Source: Galbibacter pacificus (lineage in GTDB: Bacteria; Bacteroidota; Bacteroidia; Flavobacteriales; Flavobacteriaceae). From it: a stretch of 64,000 nt of DNA. Below the pieces are notes generated by a model. That model had not been told where the DNA came from, made no database searches, and was given only the letters and a program-made list of their open reading frames with translations. How positions within the stretch are numbered: the first letter of the stretch is position 1; every line of letters begins with the position of its first letter. This document shows, in pieces, positions 7,615-16,366 of this stretch. Location: positions 248,001 through 312,000 of the forward strand of contig NZ_JAPMUA010000005.1 in NCBI RefSeq assembly GCF_029603155.1. The letters run 5' to 3'. Made by a program: the position numbers and the translations under genes.

Positions 7615-10041
7615 TTGAAAATCAAGCCTAATATCCTTTTTTTACTGTTTTTCTTGACCGTAAACCTATTTTATAGCCAAACCGCTACCATTCGGGGTAT
7701 TGTTCTTGACAATTCGAATATGCCCATTGAAAACGTATCGGTAATCGTTTCAGAAAAAGGGGTAAAAACCAATTCTAACGGCTTTTATAAGGTAATAGTC
7801 CCAGCAAATAAGGATGTTACGCTTCATTTTACCCATATTTCATTTGAAGAAATTGTATTGTCCGTTCAATTGGAAAACGGGGAAGACATGGAGTTTAACC
7901 CGATAATGGAAACGCAGATCAAACAAATAGGGGAAGTGGTGGTTTCTTCAAAAAATAAAAAAACCGTTGAGGGCATTCAAAATATCGATCCCGAAATCGT
8001 CAGGACGATTCCTGGGGCCAATGCCGGGGTGGAAAACATTTTAAAATCGCTTCCGGGCGTTAACTCAAACAACGAATTGAGTACGCAATATGCCGTAAGG
8101 GGCGGGAATTACGACGAGAATCTGGTATATGTTAACGAGTTTGAAATTTACCGGCCTTTCCTCGTTCGTTCCGGTCAGCAAGAAGGTATGAGTTTTATCA
8201 ATACAGACCTTATCCAAGATATTGATTTTTCTGCGGGCGGCTTTCAGGCCAAATATGGAGACAAATTATCGTCGGTACTCGATGTTACCTACAGAACCCC
8301 TTCAGAATTAATGGGCGGCGTGGACATAAGTTTGCTTGGAGGAAGTGCGTATTTGGGGACCACCTCTAAAAACAAGCGTTTTACAACTTTAAGCGGTGTT
8401 AGGTACAGGAACAACAGCCTTTTGGTTAATAGCAAAGACACCGAAACCAATTACAACCCTATATTTGCCGATGCGCAAACTTTTTTAACCTACAGGCTGT
8501 CGGGGAAGTTCCAGCTTCATTTCCTTGGAAATTTATCGTTAAACGAATATGATTATCAGCCAGAAACCCGACAAACCACTTTTGGCACCATAGACGACCC
8601 GGTTTCGGTCAGGGTTGATTACAGGGGAAATGAAGAAGACAGCTATAAAACGACTTTTGGAGCCTTAAAGGGGGTTTATCAGGTTAATCAAAATACATCG
8701 TTAAAATTTATTGGTTCTTTATATCATACCAAGGAAAAGGAATATTACAATATTGCAGGCCGTTATAGCATGGGGGAAATAGACACTGTCATGGGCGGAC
8801 TGGTTGAAGAATACCAAAACATTGGCCGACAATATGAATATGCCAACAACAAACTAAATGCTACCATTTTTAATATACAGCATAAAGGGTTTTACGAAAA
8901 AGAGAACACCACCATAGAATGGGGCATAAAATATACTTTAGAGAATTTTAAGGACCATTTGAAAGAGTACGAAACCGTGGATACCGTAACAGTAGACACC
9001 GTTGACTTAAACTCCCCGTACAACTGGAACATTCCGCCATTGCATGCCCTAAAAGCCGATAATAATGTAACCAACAACAGACTTATGGGGTTTATGCAAT
9101 GGAGCAGGTATGTTTTTTTGGGAGAAAACAAGGTATGGCTCAATGCTGGAATAAGAGGGCACTTTTGGAATGTCTCCGGAGACAGTATCGACTCAAACTC
9201 TCAATTTGTGGTAAGCCCCAGAATGCAGGTTGCCATAAAACCAAACTGGAAAAAGGACATGCTTTTCCGTCTGGCCGGGGGGCTTTACCAACAACCCCCA
9301 TTTTATAGGGAAATGCGTGATAGCACCGGGCATGTTAACCCTTTTGTAAAAGCACAAAAATCATATCATATTGTATTGGGGCACGATTACAGCTTTAAGC
9401 TTTGGGACCGTCCTTTTAAACTAACTTCGGAAGCGTATTATAAATATTTAAATGATGTAAACCCCTACACGCTCGAAAATGTGCGCATTCGGTATGAAGC
9501 AGCAAACAATGCCGTGGCTTATGCTTATGGATTGGATTTTAGGCTGAACGGCGAGTTTGTTCCCGGTACCCAATCGTGGTTTAGCTTTGGCTACTTAAAA
9601 ACCGAGGAAAACATAGACAACCGCGGTTATATTCCAAGGCCAACGGACCAGCGCCTAAAATTTGCAGTACTTTTCCAAGATTATATACCAAGTATCCCCA
9701 ATGTAAAACTGTACCTAAACGGAGTGTACAATACTGGGCTGCCCGGTGGAAGCCCCGATTATGCCGACCCGTACGATTACCAATTGCGACTTCCCGATTA
9801 CAAAAGAATGGACGTTGGCATTAATTATATATTGCTAGACCGTAAACAAAAAGTTAAAAACAGCAATTGGAACAATAAATTTGAAGAAATTCATGTGGGC
9901 TTCGAGATTTTCAATATTTTTGATGTCCAAAACTCGATTACCAATACATGGGTAGACGATTATTACACCAATACACAATACGCCATACCAAACTACATGA
10001 CCGGAAGGATTTTTAATATTAAGGCCGGATTAAAATTTTAA
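7615..10041 (+). CDS. TonB-dependent receptor with carboxypeptidase-like regulatory N-domain
   Basis: The 808-residue outer-membrane receptor starts at a TTG (7615), giving a signal peptide MKIKPNILFLLFFLTVNLFY. A CarboxypepD_reg-like beta domain follows (ATIRGIVLDNSNMPIENVSV, about residues 25-110). A plug comes next (IPGANAGVENILKSLPGV, AVRGGNYDENLVYVNEFEIY), then a 22-strand-type barrel ending ...GRIFNIKAGLKF with a C-terminal Phe. No SusD partner follows, so it is not a SusC/SusD pair. The ligand is unknown. It lies 11 nt after the M23 peptidase gene. Confidence 0.9.
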   Translation: MKIKPNILFLLFFLTVNLFYSQTATIRGIVLDNSNMPIENVSVIVSEKGVKTNSNGFYKVIVPANKDVTLHFTHISFEEIVLSVQLENGEDMEFNPIMETQIKQIGEVVVSSKNKKTVEGIQNIDPEIVRTIPGANAGVENILKSLPGVNSNNELSTQYAVRGGNYDENLVYVNEFEIYRPFLVRSGQQEGMSFINTDLIQDIDFSAGGFQAKYGDKLSSVLDVTYRTPSELMGGVDISLLGGSAYLGTTSKNKRFTTLSGVRYRNNSLLVNSKDTETNYNPIFADAQTFLTYRLSGKFQLHFLGNLSLNEYDYQPETRQTTFGTIDDPVSVRVDYRGNEEDSYKTTFGALKGVYQVNQNTSLKFIGSLYHTKEKEYYNIAGRYSMGEIDTVMGGLVEEYQNIGRQYEYANNKLNATIFNIQHKGFYEKENTTIEWGIKYTLENFKDHLKEYETVDTVTVDTVDLNSPYNWNIPPLHALKADNNVTNNRLMGFMQWSRYVFLGENKVWLNAGIRGHFWNVSGDSIDSNSQFVVSPRMQVAIKPNWKKDMLFRLAGGLYQQPPFYREMRDSTGHVNPFVKAQKSYHIVLGHDYSFKLWDRPFKLTSEAYYKYLNDVNPYTLENVRIRYEAANNAVAYAYGLDFRLNGEFVPGTQSWFSFGYLKTEENIDNRGYIPRPTDQRLKFAVLFQDYIPSIPNVKLYLNGVYNTGLPGGSPDYADPYDYQLRLPDYKRMDVGINYILLDRKQKVKNSNWNNKFEEIHVGFEIFNIFDVQNSITNTWVDDYYTNTQYAIPNYMTGRIFNIKAGLKF

Positions 10042-10112
10042 CCAGCTATTCATTTAATTAGAAATTAATAAAACAAATACAGCAAAACAGGATTCTGTGA
10101 AATAGCATTTTA

Positions 10113-10742
10113 ATGAAAAAACATATATTTTTAATTGTATTGATGATGAGTGCCCTTGGTTTTGGCCAAAAAACCATTTATCAAAGCGAATCTTTTAAAG
10201 AACTTAGCAAAGACCATAAAACCGTGGCCATTGTTCCTTTTGAAGCCCGGCTGGAACTGGACAATAAAAACTTGACCGCGGAACAATTAAAAAAACTTCA
10301 GGAAAAGGAAGGCTACGAAGCACAAAATGCATTGGAAAGCTATTTTTTAAAAAGACACAAACGAAAAGATTACCGTATTGAATTTCAGGATATAAAAAAC
10401 ACAAATGCCCTATTGGCAAAAGAAGGCATCGATTTACTGAACCTCGATATATATACCACTCAGGATTTGTGCAAAATTTTAGGGGTCGATGCGCTTATTT
10501 CGGGCGACCTAACCTTAAACGCATTAATTTCAGAAGGCGTCTCTACCGATTTTGACTTCATGTCCTTTATCTCCGGTACTTCAGATTATGGGCGGATTGC
10601 CATTAAATTAAGTGATGGCGCCACCGGAAAACTTCTTTGGAAATACGAAAAGGTAATTACACGTAAATCGGGGAAAAACACCTACGACATTATTGAAGCC
10701 ATGATGCGCAAGTCTACACGGAAGTTTCCTTATGATAAGTAA
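10113..10742 (+). CDS. Secreted protein of unknown function
   Basis: The 209-residue protein has a signal peptide ending ALGFGQ. The mature part has VAIVPFEARLELD and LCKILGVDALISGDLTL, then GRIAIKLSDGATGKLLWKYEK. This pattern (a conserved 'pFe' strand, a helix, then a lipoprotein-like strand with KLLWKY) recalls CsgG/GNA1162-like periplasmic folds, but the match is weak. It lies 71 nt after the TonB-dependent receptor on the same strand and converges on the Fur-family gene with a 4-nt gap. Confidence 0.7.
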   Translation: MKKHIFLIVLMMSALGFGQKTIYQSESFKELSKDHKTVAIVPFEARLELDNKNLTAEQLKKLQEKEGYEAQNALESYFLKRHKRKDYRIEFQDIKNTNALLAKEGIDLLNLDIYTTQDLCKILGVDALISGDLTLNALISEGVSTDFDFMSFISGTSDYGRIAIKLSDGATGKLLWKYEKVITRKSGKNTYDIIEAMMRKSTRKFPYDK

Positions 10743-10746
10743 ATAG

Positions 10747-11136
10747 CTATTCGTCCTTGCTGCATTGGTTGCAATAACCAGAAATAAAACCATTAAAATT
10801 TACAGATTGGTAACCTTTGGGCAGTTTAACGTCAATTTCATTAGGCAGGCATTCTACTTTTCCGCAGTTTAGACACCGAAAATGAAAATGACTGTGCAGG
10901 TGCTTCTTTTCGCCACAGTTAATGCAATAGGCATAATACTGTTTTCCGTCGTCTCCCAATATTTTATGCACAATCCCGTCGTCATAAAAACTGTTGAGCA
11001 CCCGGTATATGGTTGCCCTGTCTATTACATTACCAATTTCTTCTTGTATAATGTCCTTGTTTACCGCCGTTGAAGCATTTTTTATGGTTTCCAGTATTAA
11101 CTCCTTTGCCTTTGTATTTCTTTTGTTCTTCACCAT
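10747..11136 (-). CDS. Fur-family transcriptional regulator
   Basis: The protein has a winged-helix DNA-binding half (KAKELILETI...DRATIYRVLNSFYDDGIV) and a C-terminal metal-binding half with HLHSHFHFRCLNCGKVECLP. It has three CxxC pairs (CINC, CLNC, CNQC), more than the usual structural zinc site. Start chosen at MVKNKRNTKAK (11136), which avoids a 19-nt overlap with moaE and has AGGAG about 9 nt upstream; an ATG at 11169 is an alternative. Fur, Zur, PerR and Mur cannot be separated from sequence alone. Its place downstream of moaE and moeA on the same strand suggests co-transcription. Confidence 0.85.
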   Translation of the reverse strand: MVKNKRNTKAKELILETIKNASTAVNKDIIQEEIGNVIDRATIYRVLNSFYDDGIVHKILGDDGKQYYAYCINCGEKKHLHSHFHFRCLNCGKVECLPNEIDVKLPKGYQSVNFNGFISGYCNQCSKDE

Positions 11137-11150
11137 TGTATCCAATCTCC

Positions 11151-11594
11151 TTAACTGTTTTTTTTCCATTGATGGGTTTTGTCCTCAAAGATTTCCTTTC
11201 CAAAGATAGGAACCTGTTCTTTTATCATATTTACAATGGCTTCGGTAGCAGCATAGACTTCCTTTCTCCTTTCAGCCGAAACAAATACAAAAAAACAAAT
11301 TTCGCCTACATTTACTTTGCCCAGGCTATGGTATGTGTGCATACAGGTTAAATTAAACCTCTTAAAAGCCTCCTCCCTGATTTCGTGTAATTTCTCTTCG
11401 GCCATTTTCCTATAGCATGAATATTCAATGGCCGAAACTTTTTTTTCTTCAATAACATCGGCACGTACCTGCCCCAAAAAAATATTGTGCGCGCCAATAC
11501 CGTGTTTTGATTGATGCTTGGCTATTGAATTGGCTATAAATTCTGGAGAAATTGCCCCTTCCATAAAGACCGTTTTCTTTTTATGAACTGTCAT
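11151..11594 (-). CDS. moaE: Molybdopterin synthase catalytic subunit MoaE
   Basis: MoaE (147 residues) transfers sulfur from MoaD thiocarboxylate to cyclic pyranopterin monophosphate to make molybdopterin. Recognised by GAHNIFLGQVRAD, AIEYSCYRKMAEEKL, HSLGKVNVGEICFFVFVSAERR and the C-terminal KEQVPIFGKEIFEDKTHQWKKN, which carries the catalytic lysines. It lies 28 nt after moeA and just ahead of the Fur-family gene. moaD, moaA and moaC are not in the window. Confidence 0.95.
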   Translation of the reverse strand: MTVHKKKTVFMEGAISPEFIANSIAKHQSKHGIGAHNIFLGQVRADVIEEKKVSAIEYSCYRKMAEEKLHEIREEAFKRFNLTCMHTYHSLGKVNVGEICFFVFVSAERRKEVYAATEAIVNMIKEQVPIFGKEIFEDKTHQWKKNS

Positions 11595-11622
11595 TAAATT
11601 AATTTTATTTGAAAATATAAAT

Positions 11623-12792
11623 TTACTGAAGAATATCCAGATAAAGAACTTCTTTGCCTTTTTCTATGCAAGCGGTATCTGCTGGAACATACACCAAAAC
11701 ATCTGTTTTTATTAAGCTAACCAGCATGGAAGAACTTTGGTTTTTATGTATCTCTATACCGTCAACAGTTTTGTTTCCACGCAAAAAAAGCGATTTTCCG
11801 TTGGAATTTTCTATACTTTCCTTTAAAACAGCCTTTTTAAACCCTCTTTCTTTGCAATTCATTGCCTTTTGTATGGCCGCAACCACATATACCTGAAAAT
11901 TAATAAAACAAGCGGCAGGATTGCCCGGAAGCCCAAAAAGAATGGTTTTTTCTTTGGTGCCGAAATAAATAGGCTTTCCTGGTTTTTGGTTTATTTTATA
12001 AAAATGTTGCATTACTCCCAATGTTTCAAATGCCCGTTCCATTAAATCGTAATCTCCCACCGAAACTCCTCCGGAAGCTATCAATATATCGTAATTTTCA
12101 ATAGCTTCTTTTAACTTATGCAGCGTATCGTCCATTTCATCAGAAACATAAAAACACCGAATGGTTTTTATCCCCAATTTTCTTAGTAACAATTGAAGCA
12201 TTATGGAATTACTGTCATAAATTTTACCTTCCTCAAGCTTATCGCCGGGCGGCTGAACCTCGTTTCCGGTTATTAGCAAGGCTACATCTGGGCGTTTGTA
12301 CACTTTTACCCTGTCAAGCCCCAAAGCGGCCGCATATGCCAGTGCCGAGCTATTAAGCAAGGTATTTTTTGGTATGGCCAGGTCTCCTTTTTTTACCTGT
12401 TCGCCCGCAAGCTTGATATTGGTTTTACCGGTATATGGCCTGGCTTGTTTTATATATCCGTTTTTTTCAACTACATGTTCCGCCATCAGTACGGCATCGG
12501 CCGAAAATGGAACTTTTGCACCAGTATAAATACGCACGGCCTCTCCTTCTTTTAAAATTATATCACTTATATCCCCTGCTTGGACACAGCCTACAATTTT
12601 ATAGTTTTCTTCTGATGTAAGCTTGACCGCAAAACCATCCATAGCCGATTGTTGAAAAGGCGGCAGCGAAATAGGCGCATGAACATCTTCGGCCAGCACA
12701 TGTCCTTCTGCATTTATAATTGATGCTTCTGTTATTGTAGCTGCAATACTTTGTTGAAATACAATCTGAAGCGCTTCATATACGGAAATCAT
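11623..12792 (-). CDS. moeA: Molybdopterin molybdenumtransferase MoeA
   Basis: MoeA inserts molybdate into adenylylated molybdopterin. The 389-residue protein has the expected N-terminal domain with QQSAMDGFAVK, the MoCF domain with IYDSNSIML, LIASGGVSVGDYDLM and GKPIYFG, then LFGLPGNPAACFINF, and a short C-terminal beta domain. It is first in a moeA-moaE-fur-family operon. A perfect -7 element, TATTTTTG, lies on the minus strand at 12823-12816, and a 22-bp palindrome lies further upstream, shared with the divergent porin gene. Confidence 0.95.
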   Translation of the reverse strand: MISVYEALQIVFQQSIAATITEASIINAEGHVLAEDVHAPISLPPFQQSAMDGFAVKLTSEENYKIVGCVQAGDISDIILKEGEAVRIYTGAKVPFSADAVLMAEHVVEKNGYIKQARPYTGKTNIKLAGEQVKKGDLAIPKNTLLNSSALAYAAALGLDRVKVYKRPDVALLITGNEVQPPGDKLEEGKIYDSNSIMLQLLLRKLGIKTIRCFYVSDEMDDTLHKLKEAIENYDILIASGGVSVGDYDLMERAFETLGVMQHFYKINQKPGKPIYFGTKEKTILFGLPGNPAACFINFQVYVVAAIQKAMNCKERGFKKAVLKESIENSNGKSLFLRGNKTVDGIEIHKNQSSSMLVSLIKTDVLVYVPADTACIEKGKEVLYLDILQ

Positions 12793-12851
12793 TTATCTTT
12801 AATAAATTATTACATCAAAAATAGGTATAAATTTCATTTTAAAGAATAAAT

Positions 12852-12873
12852 AATTAAGTATTAATACTTAATT
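12852..12873. promoter_or_regulatory. 22-bp perfect palindrome, probable operator between moeA and porin
   Basis: The half-site AATTAAGTATT (12852-12862) is followed immediately by its exact reverse complement (12863-12873). A further copy of the core AATACTTA lies at 12883-12890. The palindrome centre is about 40 nt upstream of the transcript start expected from the porin -7 box (12889-12896), the classic position for a Crp/Fnr-type activator. It is about 53 nt upstream for moeA. Confidence 0.55.
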
Positions 12874-12888
12874 TTGTTCACGAATACT

Positions 12889-12896
12889 TATTTTTG
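12889..12896 (+). promoter_or_regulatory. -7 element upstream of the porin gene
   Basis: TATTTTTG matches TAnnTTTG exactly. No TTTG is found at the right distance upstream; the 22-bp palindrome occupies that place, which would fit an activator-dependent promoter. Confidence 0.45.
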
Positions 12897-12985
12897 ATTT
12901 AAAAAGCACGATTTAAACTGTCATATTTTTTAAATTACTACCTATGAAGAAGCTACCTCAACTAACATAAAAAGAAAATAAACCA

Positions 12986-14251
12986 ATGAAAAAATTAACC
13001 ACTACCCTATTTTTAACATTTTGCTTTATACAACTTACTCATAGCCAAACATTCGACCTTTCGGCAGACCTCCGTCCAAGATTTGAGTACCGACATGGAT
13101 ACGGCTCTCTTTTTCCCGATGATACAGACCCAGCGGCCTTTGTTACACAACGCTCAAGGCTTAATTTTAATTATACTGATGAAAAACTAAAACTGATGCT
13201 GAGCGTCCAAGATGTAAGCACATGGGGCGATACCCGGCAAACTTCACCAGTAGACGGAAACGATTCGTTTTCATTATTTCAGGCTTGGGCAGAACTAAGC
13301 ATTACTGAAAATTGGGCCATTAAGGCAGGACGGCAAAGTATTGCTTATGACAACGAGCGTATTTTTGGGGCCCTAGACTGGGCCATGCAAGGCAGGTTTC
13401 ATGATGCAGCACTTATTAAATACCGAAACGATGGTTTTATGGCCGATGCAGGTTTTGCCTTCAGCCAAACAGAAATATCCAATGAAGGTACCGCATATGA
13501 TGTTCCGGGCTTTTTTACCTATAAGACCATGCAATACCTTTATGCACAAAAAAGTTGGGAGAAAGCATCGGCCAGTCTTTTGTTTTTGAATACCGGGTTT
13601 CAAAATTTTGATGAAGACGATGAGGCCGATGGCGTTTATTACACCCAAACGTTAGGTTCTTATTTTAAGTTTCCTGTTTCCGTAATCGGTATTTCGGGGA
13701 GTTTTTACTATCAATTTGGCAAGGCATATCCCGTAAATGTTGATTTAAGTGCCTACGAATTCATGCTTGAAGCAAGCTACAAACCTGTAAACACATTGTT
13801 TGCACTGGGCTTTGAAGCCATGAGCGGATCGGATCAAGGTGGGAGCGACAATAATTCTTTTTTCCCGCTTTACGGTACCAATCATGCTTATAATGGATTT
13901 ATGGATTATTTTTATGTTGGCAACTATGCCAATAGTGCCGGTTTGAACGATCTTTATGGAAAAGTGGTCTGGAAAACAGGAGAAAAATCAGATTTACTTG
14001 TTTCTGCACATTATTTTGGTGCCAATGGCGACCTTGCCAATGATGCCGATGCTTATTTGGGCACGGAAATAGACTTGCAATTTACCCAAAAACTCATGAA
14101 GTTTGCTACCCTTAAAGTAGGCTACTCGCATATGTTTGCCTCAGAAAGTATGAGCTTGATTAAAGACGGGAGGCCAAACGACAATTCCAACAATTGGGCC
14201 TGGGCCATGTTGGTAATCAACCCGACGCTTTTTACGCATACCATAAAATAA
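12986..14251 (+). CDS. Alginate-export-type outer-membrane porin
   Basis: The 421-residue protein has a signal peptide ending IQLTHSQ and an 18-strand-type barrel. The start matches the alginate_exp family (PF13372): DLSADLRPRFEYRHGYG, FVTQRSRLNFNYTDEKLKLMLSVQDVSTWGD, FQAWAELSITENWAIKAGRQSIAYDNERIFGALDWAMQGR. In Pseudomonas AlgE exports alginate, but in Bacteroidota such porins occur in several contexts and the substrate is unknown. Divergent from moeA, it may serve anion uptake or an anaerobic respiratory function (inference only). Confidence 0.8.
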   Translation: MKKLTTTLFLTFCFIQLTHSQTFDLSADLRPRFEYRHGYGSLFPDDTDPAAFVTQRSRLNFNYTDEKLKLMLSVQDVSTWGDTRQTSPVDGNDSFSLFQAWAELSITENWAIKAGRQSIAYDNERIFGALDWAMQGRFHDAALIKYRNDGFMADAGFAFSQTEISNEGTAYDVPGFFTYKTMQYLYAQKSWEKASASLLFLNTGFQNFDEDDEADGVYYTQTLGSYFKFPVSVIGISGSFYYQFGKAYPVNVDLSAYEFMLEASYKPVNTLFALGFEAMSGSDQGGSDNNSFFPLYGTNHAYNGFMDYFYVGNYANSAGLNDLYGKVVWKTGEKSDLLVSAHYFGANGDLANDADAYLGTEIDLQFTQKLMKFATLKVGYSHMFASESMSLIKDGRPNDNSNNWAWAMLVINPTLFTHTIK

Positions 14252-14255
14252 ATGC

Positions 14256-14510
14256 CTAAACATTAACTATTTTTGTCAACACATAGCCGTTATCAACATT
14301 GCCGGTAATAGTGTCCAGCATATTATTTTCCAAGCTGTTGGCAAATACATTGTCTTGTTTGTTGGATGTATCTGGATTTATGTGGTGCACGTTTGTACTA
14401 TAGCCCGAACTCGTTAAATCTTCCGGAAAAGCAGATAATGTTGCCGGCATGAGTACCAATGTACCCATGCCAACCATACTTTTTTTTATAAATTTCTTTC
14501 TGCCCGCCTT
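14256..14510 (-). pseudogene. Small Tat-signal-like frame, possible gene remnant
   Basis: An ATG at 14477 gives 73 residues starting MVGMGTLVLMPATLSAF. Reading upstream in the same frame adds GRKKFIKKS before an in-frame TAA about 36 nt upstream. Together these resemble a twin-arginine signal (R-K-K-F-I-K-K-S, then a hydrophobic stretch ending near LSAF), but no ATG, GTG or TTG exists to start it there. The body (EDLTSSGYSTNVHHINPD...NVDNGYVLTKIVNV) matches nothing I recognise. Either a short secreted peptide begins at 14477 with a crippled signal, or this is the remains of a Tat-exported protein. It converges on the porin gene with a 4-nt gap. Confidence 0.4.
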
Positions 14511-14521
14511 TTATGCTTTTT

Positions 14522-15250
14522 CTATTTAATTCCCAACCTATCAAAAAAATCTTCCTTATAACTATCGCCAATGGGAATCCTCATATCGTCAATTACTACT
14601 TTATTTTTCTGTATTGTTTTTATATAGTGCACATTAATGGCAAAAGACCTGTGTATCCTTACAAAATCCCTGTCGGGCAATTTGCTCAATAAATCTTTAA
14701 AGCTCATCAGGGTAAGAATGGGTTTGTTGGTACCCAGAATATGGACCTTTAAATAATCTTTTAGCCCTTGAATATATTTAATTTCTTCAATATTTACTTT
14801 TATATTTTCGTAATCTGCTTTAATGAAAATAAAATTTTCTGCCTTCTTTTCTTCTCCTGTAGAGGGAAACACATTGGTTGTCATTGATAAACTTCTATTT
14901 GTTATAATTTCTTTTGCCCTTGATACAGCTTTTATAAACCGATGATAGGGTATTGGTTTTACCAAATAATCTACTGCATTGAGTTCAAATCCTTCAACTG
15001 CATATTGGGAGTATGCCGTTGTGAAAATAAACAGCGGTTTATTGTCTAATGAATTTATAAAGTCAATTCCGTTAATCTGGGGCATTTCGATGTCGGAAAA
15101 AATAAGATCGACCTTCTTTTCCTTTATAATCGAAATGGAATCTAGGGCATTTGTATAAATACCAACGAGCTCGATAAAATCTATTTTGCTACAATATTCC
15201 TTAATAAGGTCTATCGCCAATGGTTCATCATCAATTATTATACATTTCAT
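14522..15250 (-). CDS. LytTR-family response regulator
   Basis: Start chosen at MKCIIIDDEPLAIDLI (15250), the standard beginning of this family; three extra residues are possible. A receiver domain occupies about residues 1-120 (DDE acidic pocket; phospho-acceptor Asp in LIFSDIEMP, about residue 53; conserved Lys in YLVKPI). A LytTR DNA-binding domain follows (FIFIKADYENIKVNIEEIKYIQGLKDYLKVH ... FVRIHRSFAINVHYIKTI). It overlaps the end of the LytS-type kinase gene by 20 nt, so the two are translationally linked partners. Targets are unknown; the neighbouring Kelch/DUF4907 genes are candidates. Confidence 0.93.
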   Translation of the reverse strand: MKCIIIDDEPLAIDLIKEYCSKIDFIELVGIYTNALDSISIIKEKKVDLIFSDIEMPQINGIDFINSLDNKPLFIFTTAYSQYAVEGFELNAVDYLVKPIPYHRFIKAVSRAKEIITNRSLSMTTNVFPSTGEEKKAENFIFIKADYENIKVNIEEIKYIQGLKDYLKVHILGTNKPILTLMSFKDLLSKLPDRDFVRIHRSFAINVHYIKTIQKNKVVIDDMRIPIGDSYKEDFFDRLGIK

Positions 15251-16352
15251 TTTCAGCAATATAAATAGTTAAACTTATTGAATAATAATCCCCATCATTT
15301 TCAATTTTTAGTTCGTGCCTGCCCGGATATAGTAATTTTAACCGGTTTTGAACATTTTGCAGTCCGATACCGGAACTGTCGGGCGATTTTTTAATTATCC
15401 CGATTTTGTTTTTTATAAAAAAGAAGACATTATCGTTATTAATGGTAATGTTTATTTTTACTTCTGTGTTCCCTTTATAATCTGTTCCATATTTAAAAGC
15501 ATTTTCTATAAACGATATAAACAATAAGGGGCGTATTACCTTTCCCTTAGCATCTCCGTATATATTTATGGTAACGCGTTCGTGGTTGGAGAGCCGCAAC
15601 CGTTGCAGTTGTATATAATTGTGTATATAATTTAGTTCTTTTTCCAGGGAAACCATGTCTTTATTGGCCTCATAGATCATGTACCTCATCAATTCCGAAA
15701 GGTTTAAAATGGCTTCGGGCGTATCTGAGGATTTTTTTATAGATAAGGTATATACCGCGTTTAGCGAATTGAACAAAAAATGGGGGTTCAATTGGGTTTT
15801 TAAAAATTGTAATTCGGAATGTACCTTTTCGTGCTCTGTTTTTTCCCTGACGCGTTCGTTTTTATTCCATTCGACATACATCCTAATAATTGCCCCGATA
15901 ATAAAATAAAACATCAAATTGATTGTTGGCCCGATAAGCATTCTAAATTTAAAATAGATATTTCCTGCTATGTCGTCTTTTGATAACTGCAAAGGAAAAC
16001 CGTCAAGAGAATGGGCCCTAATAGACATTACCGAATGGCGTCCGGGTATTGTTCCGGGAATTGGGAACTCCGGGGGCAAAAAAGTATCTACCAGATAGCT
16101 ACAAACAAGGATTACAAAAACCGAAATCAGTACATAAATTAGTATTCTTTTTTTCAATAAAAAATAAGGCACCAATACATAATAGTTAAGGTAAAATAAG
16201 ACAATGTTTACCAAAAACCTCGGGGATAAATTAGAAAACACATCAACAACGCCAGTACGGCTGTATGATTGAAAAAGCATTACCCCATATAGGCACGACC
16301 ACACCAATATGTGCAGTATTATTTCTTTTTTTATGGACTGCTTGTTTTCCAT
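15231..16352 (-). CDS. LytS-type sensor histidine kinase
   Basis: The 373-residue membrane kinase of the His_kinase family (PF06580) has about four N-terminal membrane helices (residues 10-160) and a coiled linker. Its phospho-accepting His is in QLNPHFLFNSLNAVY (about residue 195), followed by an ATP-binding domain with PLLFISFIENAFKYG and SGIGLQNVQNRLKLLYPG. It has no large sensor domain, so stimuli are probably sensed in or near the membrane. It overlaps the downstream LytTR regulator and lies 14 nt after the DUF4907 gene. Confidence 0.92.
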   Translation of the reverse strand: MENKQSIKKEIILHILVWSCLYGVMLFQSYSRTGVVDVFSNLSPRFLVNIVLFYLNYYVLVPYFLLKKRILIYVLISVFVILVCSYLVDTFLPPEFPIPGTIPGRHSVMSIRAHSLDGFPLQLSKDDIAGNIYFKFRMLIGPTINLMFYFIIGAIIRMYVEWNKNERVREKTEHEKVHSELQFLKTQLNPHFLFNSLNAVYTLSIKKSSDTPEAILNLSELMRYMIYEANKDMVSLEKELNYIHNYIQLQRLRLSNHERVTINIYGDAKGKVIRPLLFISFIENAFKYGTDYKGNTEVKINITINNDNVFFFIKNKIGIIKKSPDSSGIGLQNVQNRLKLLYPGRHELKIENDGDYYSISLTIYIAENEMYNN

Positions 16353-16366
16353 ATAATCCTTCTAAT

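Noticed and set aside
7615..10041. SusC-type glycan receptor of a polysaccharide-utilisation locus
   Set aside because: No SusD gene or glycoside hydrolase is adjacent; the neighbour is an M23 peptidase and a small secreted protein, so a generic TonB-dependent receptor is the safer call.
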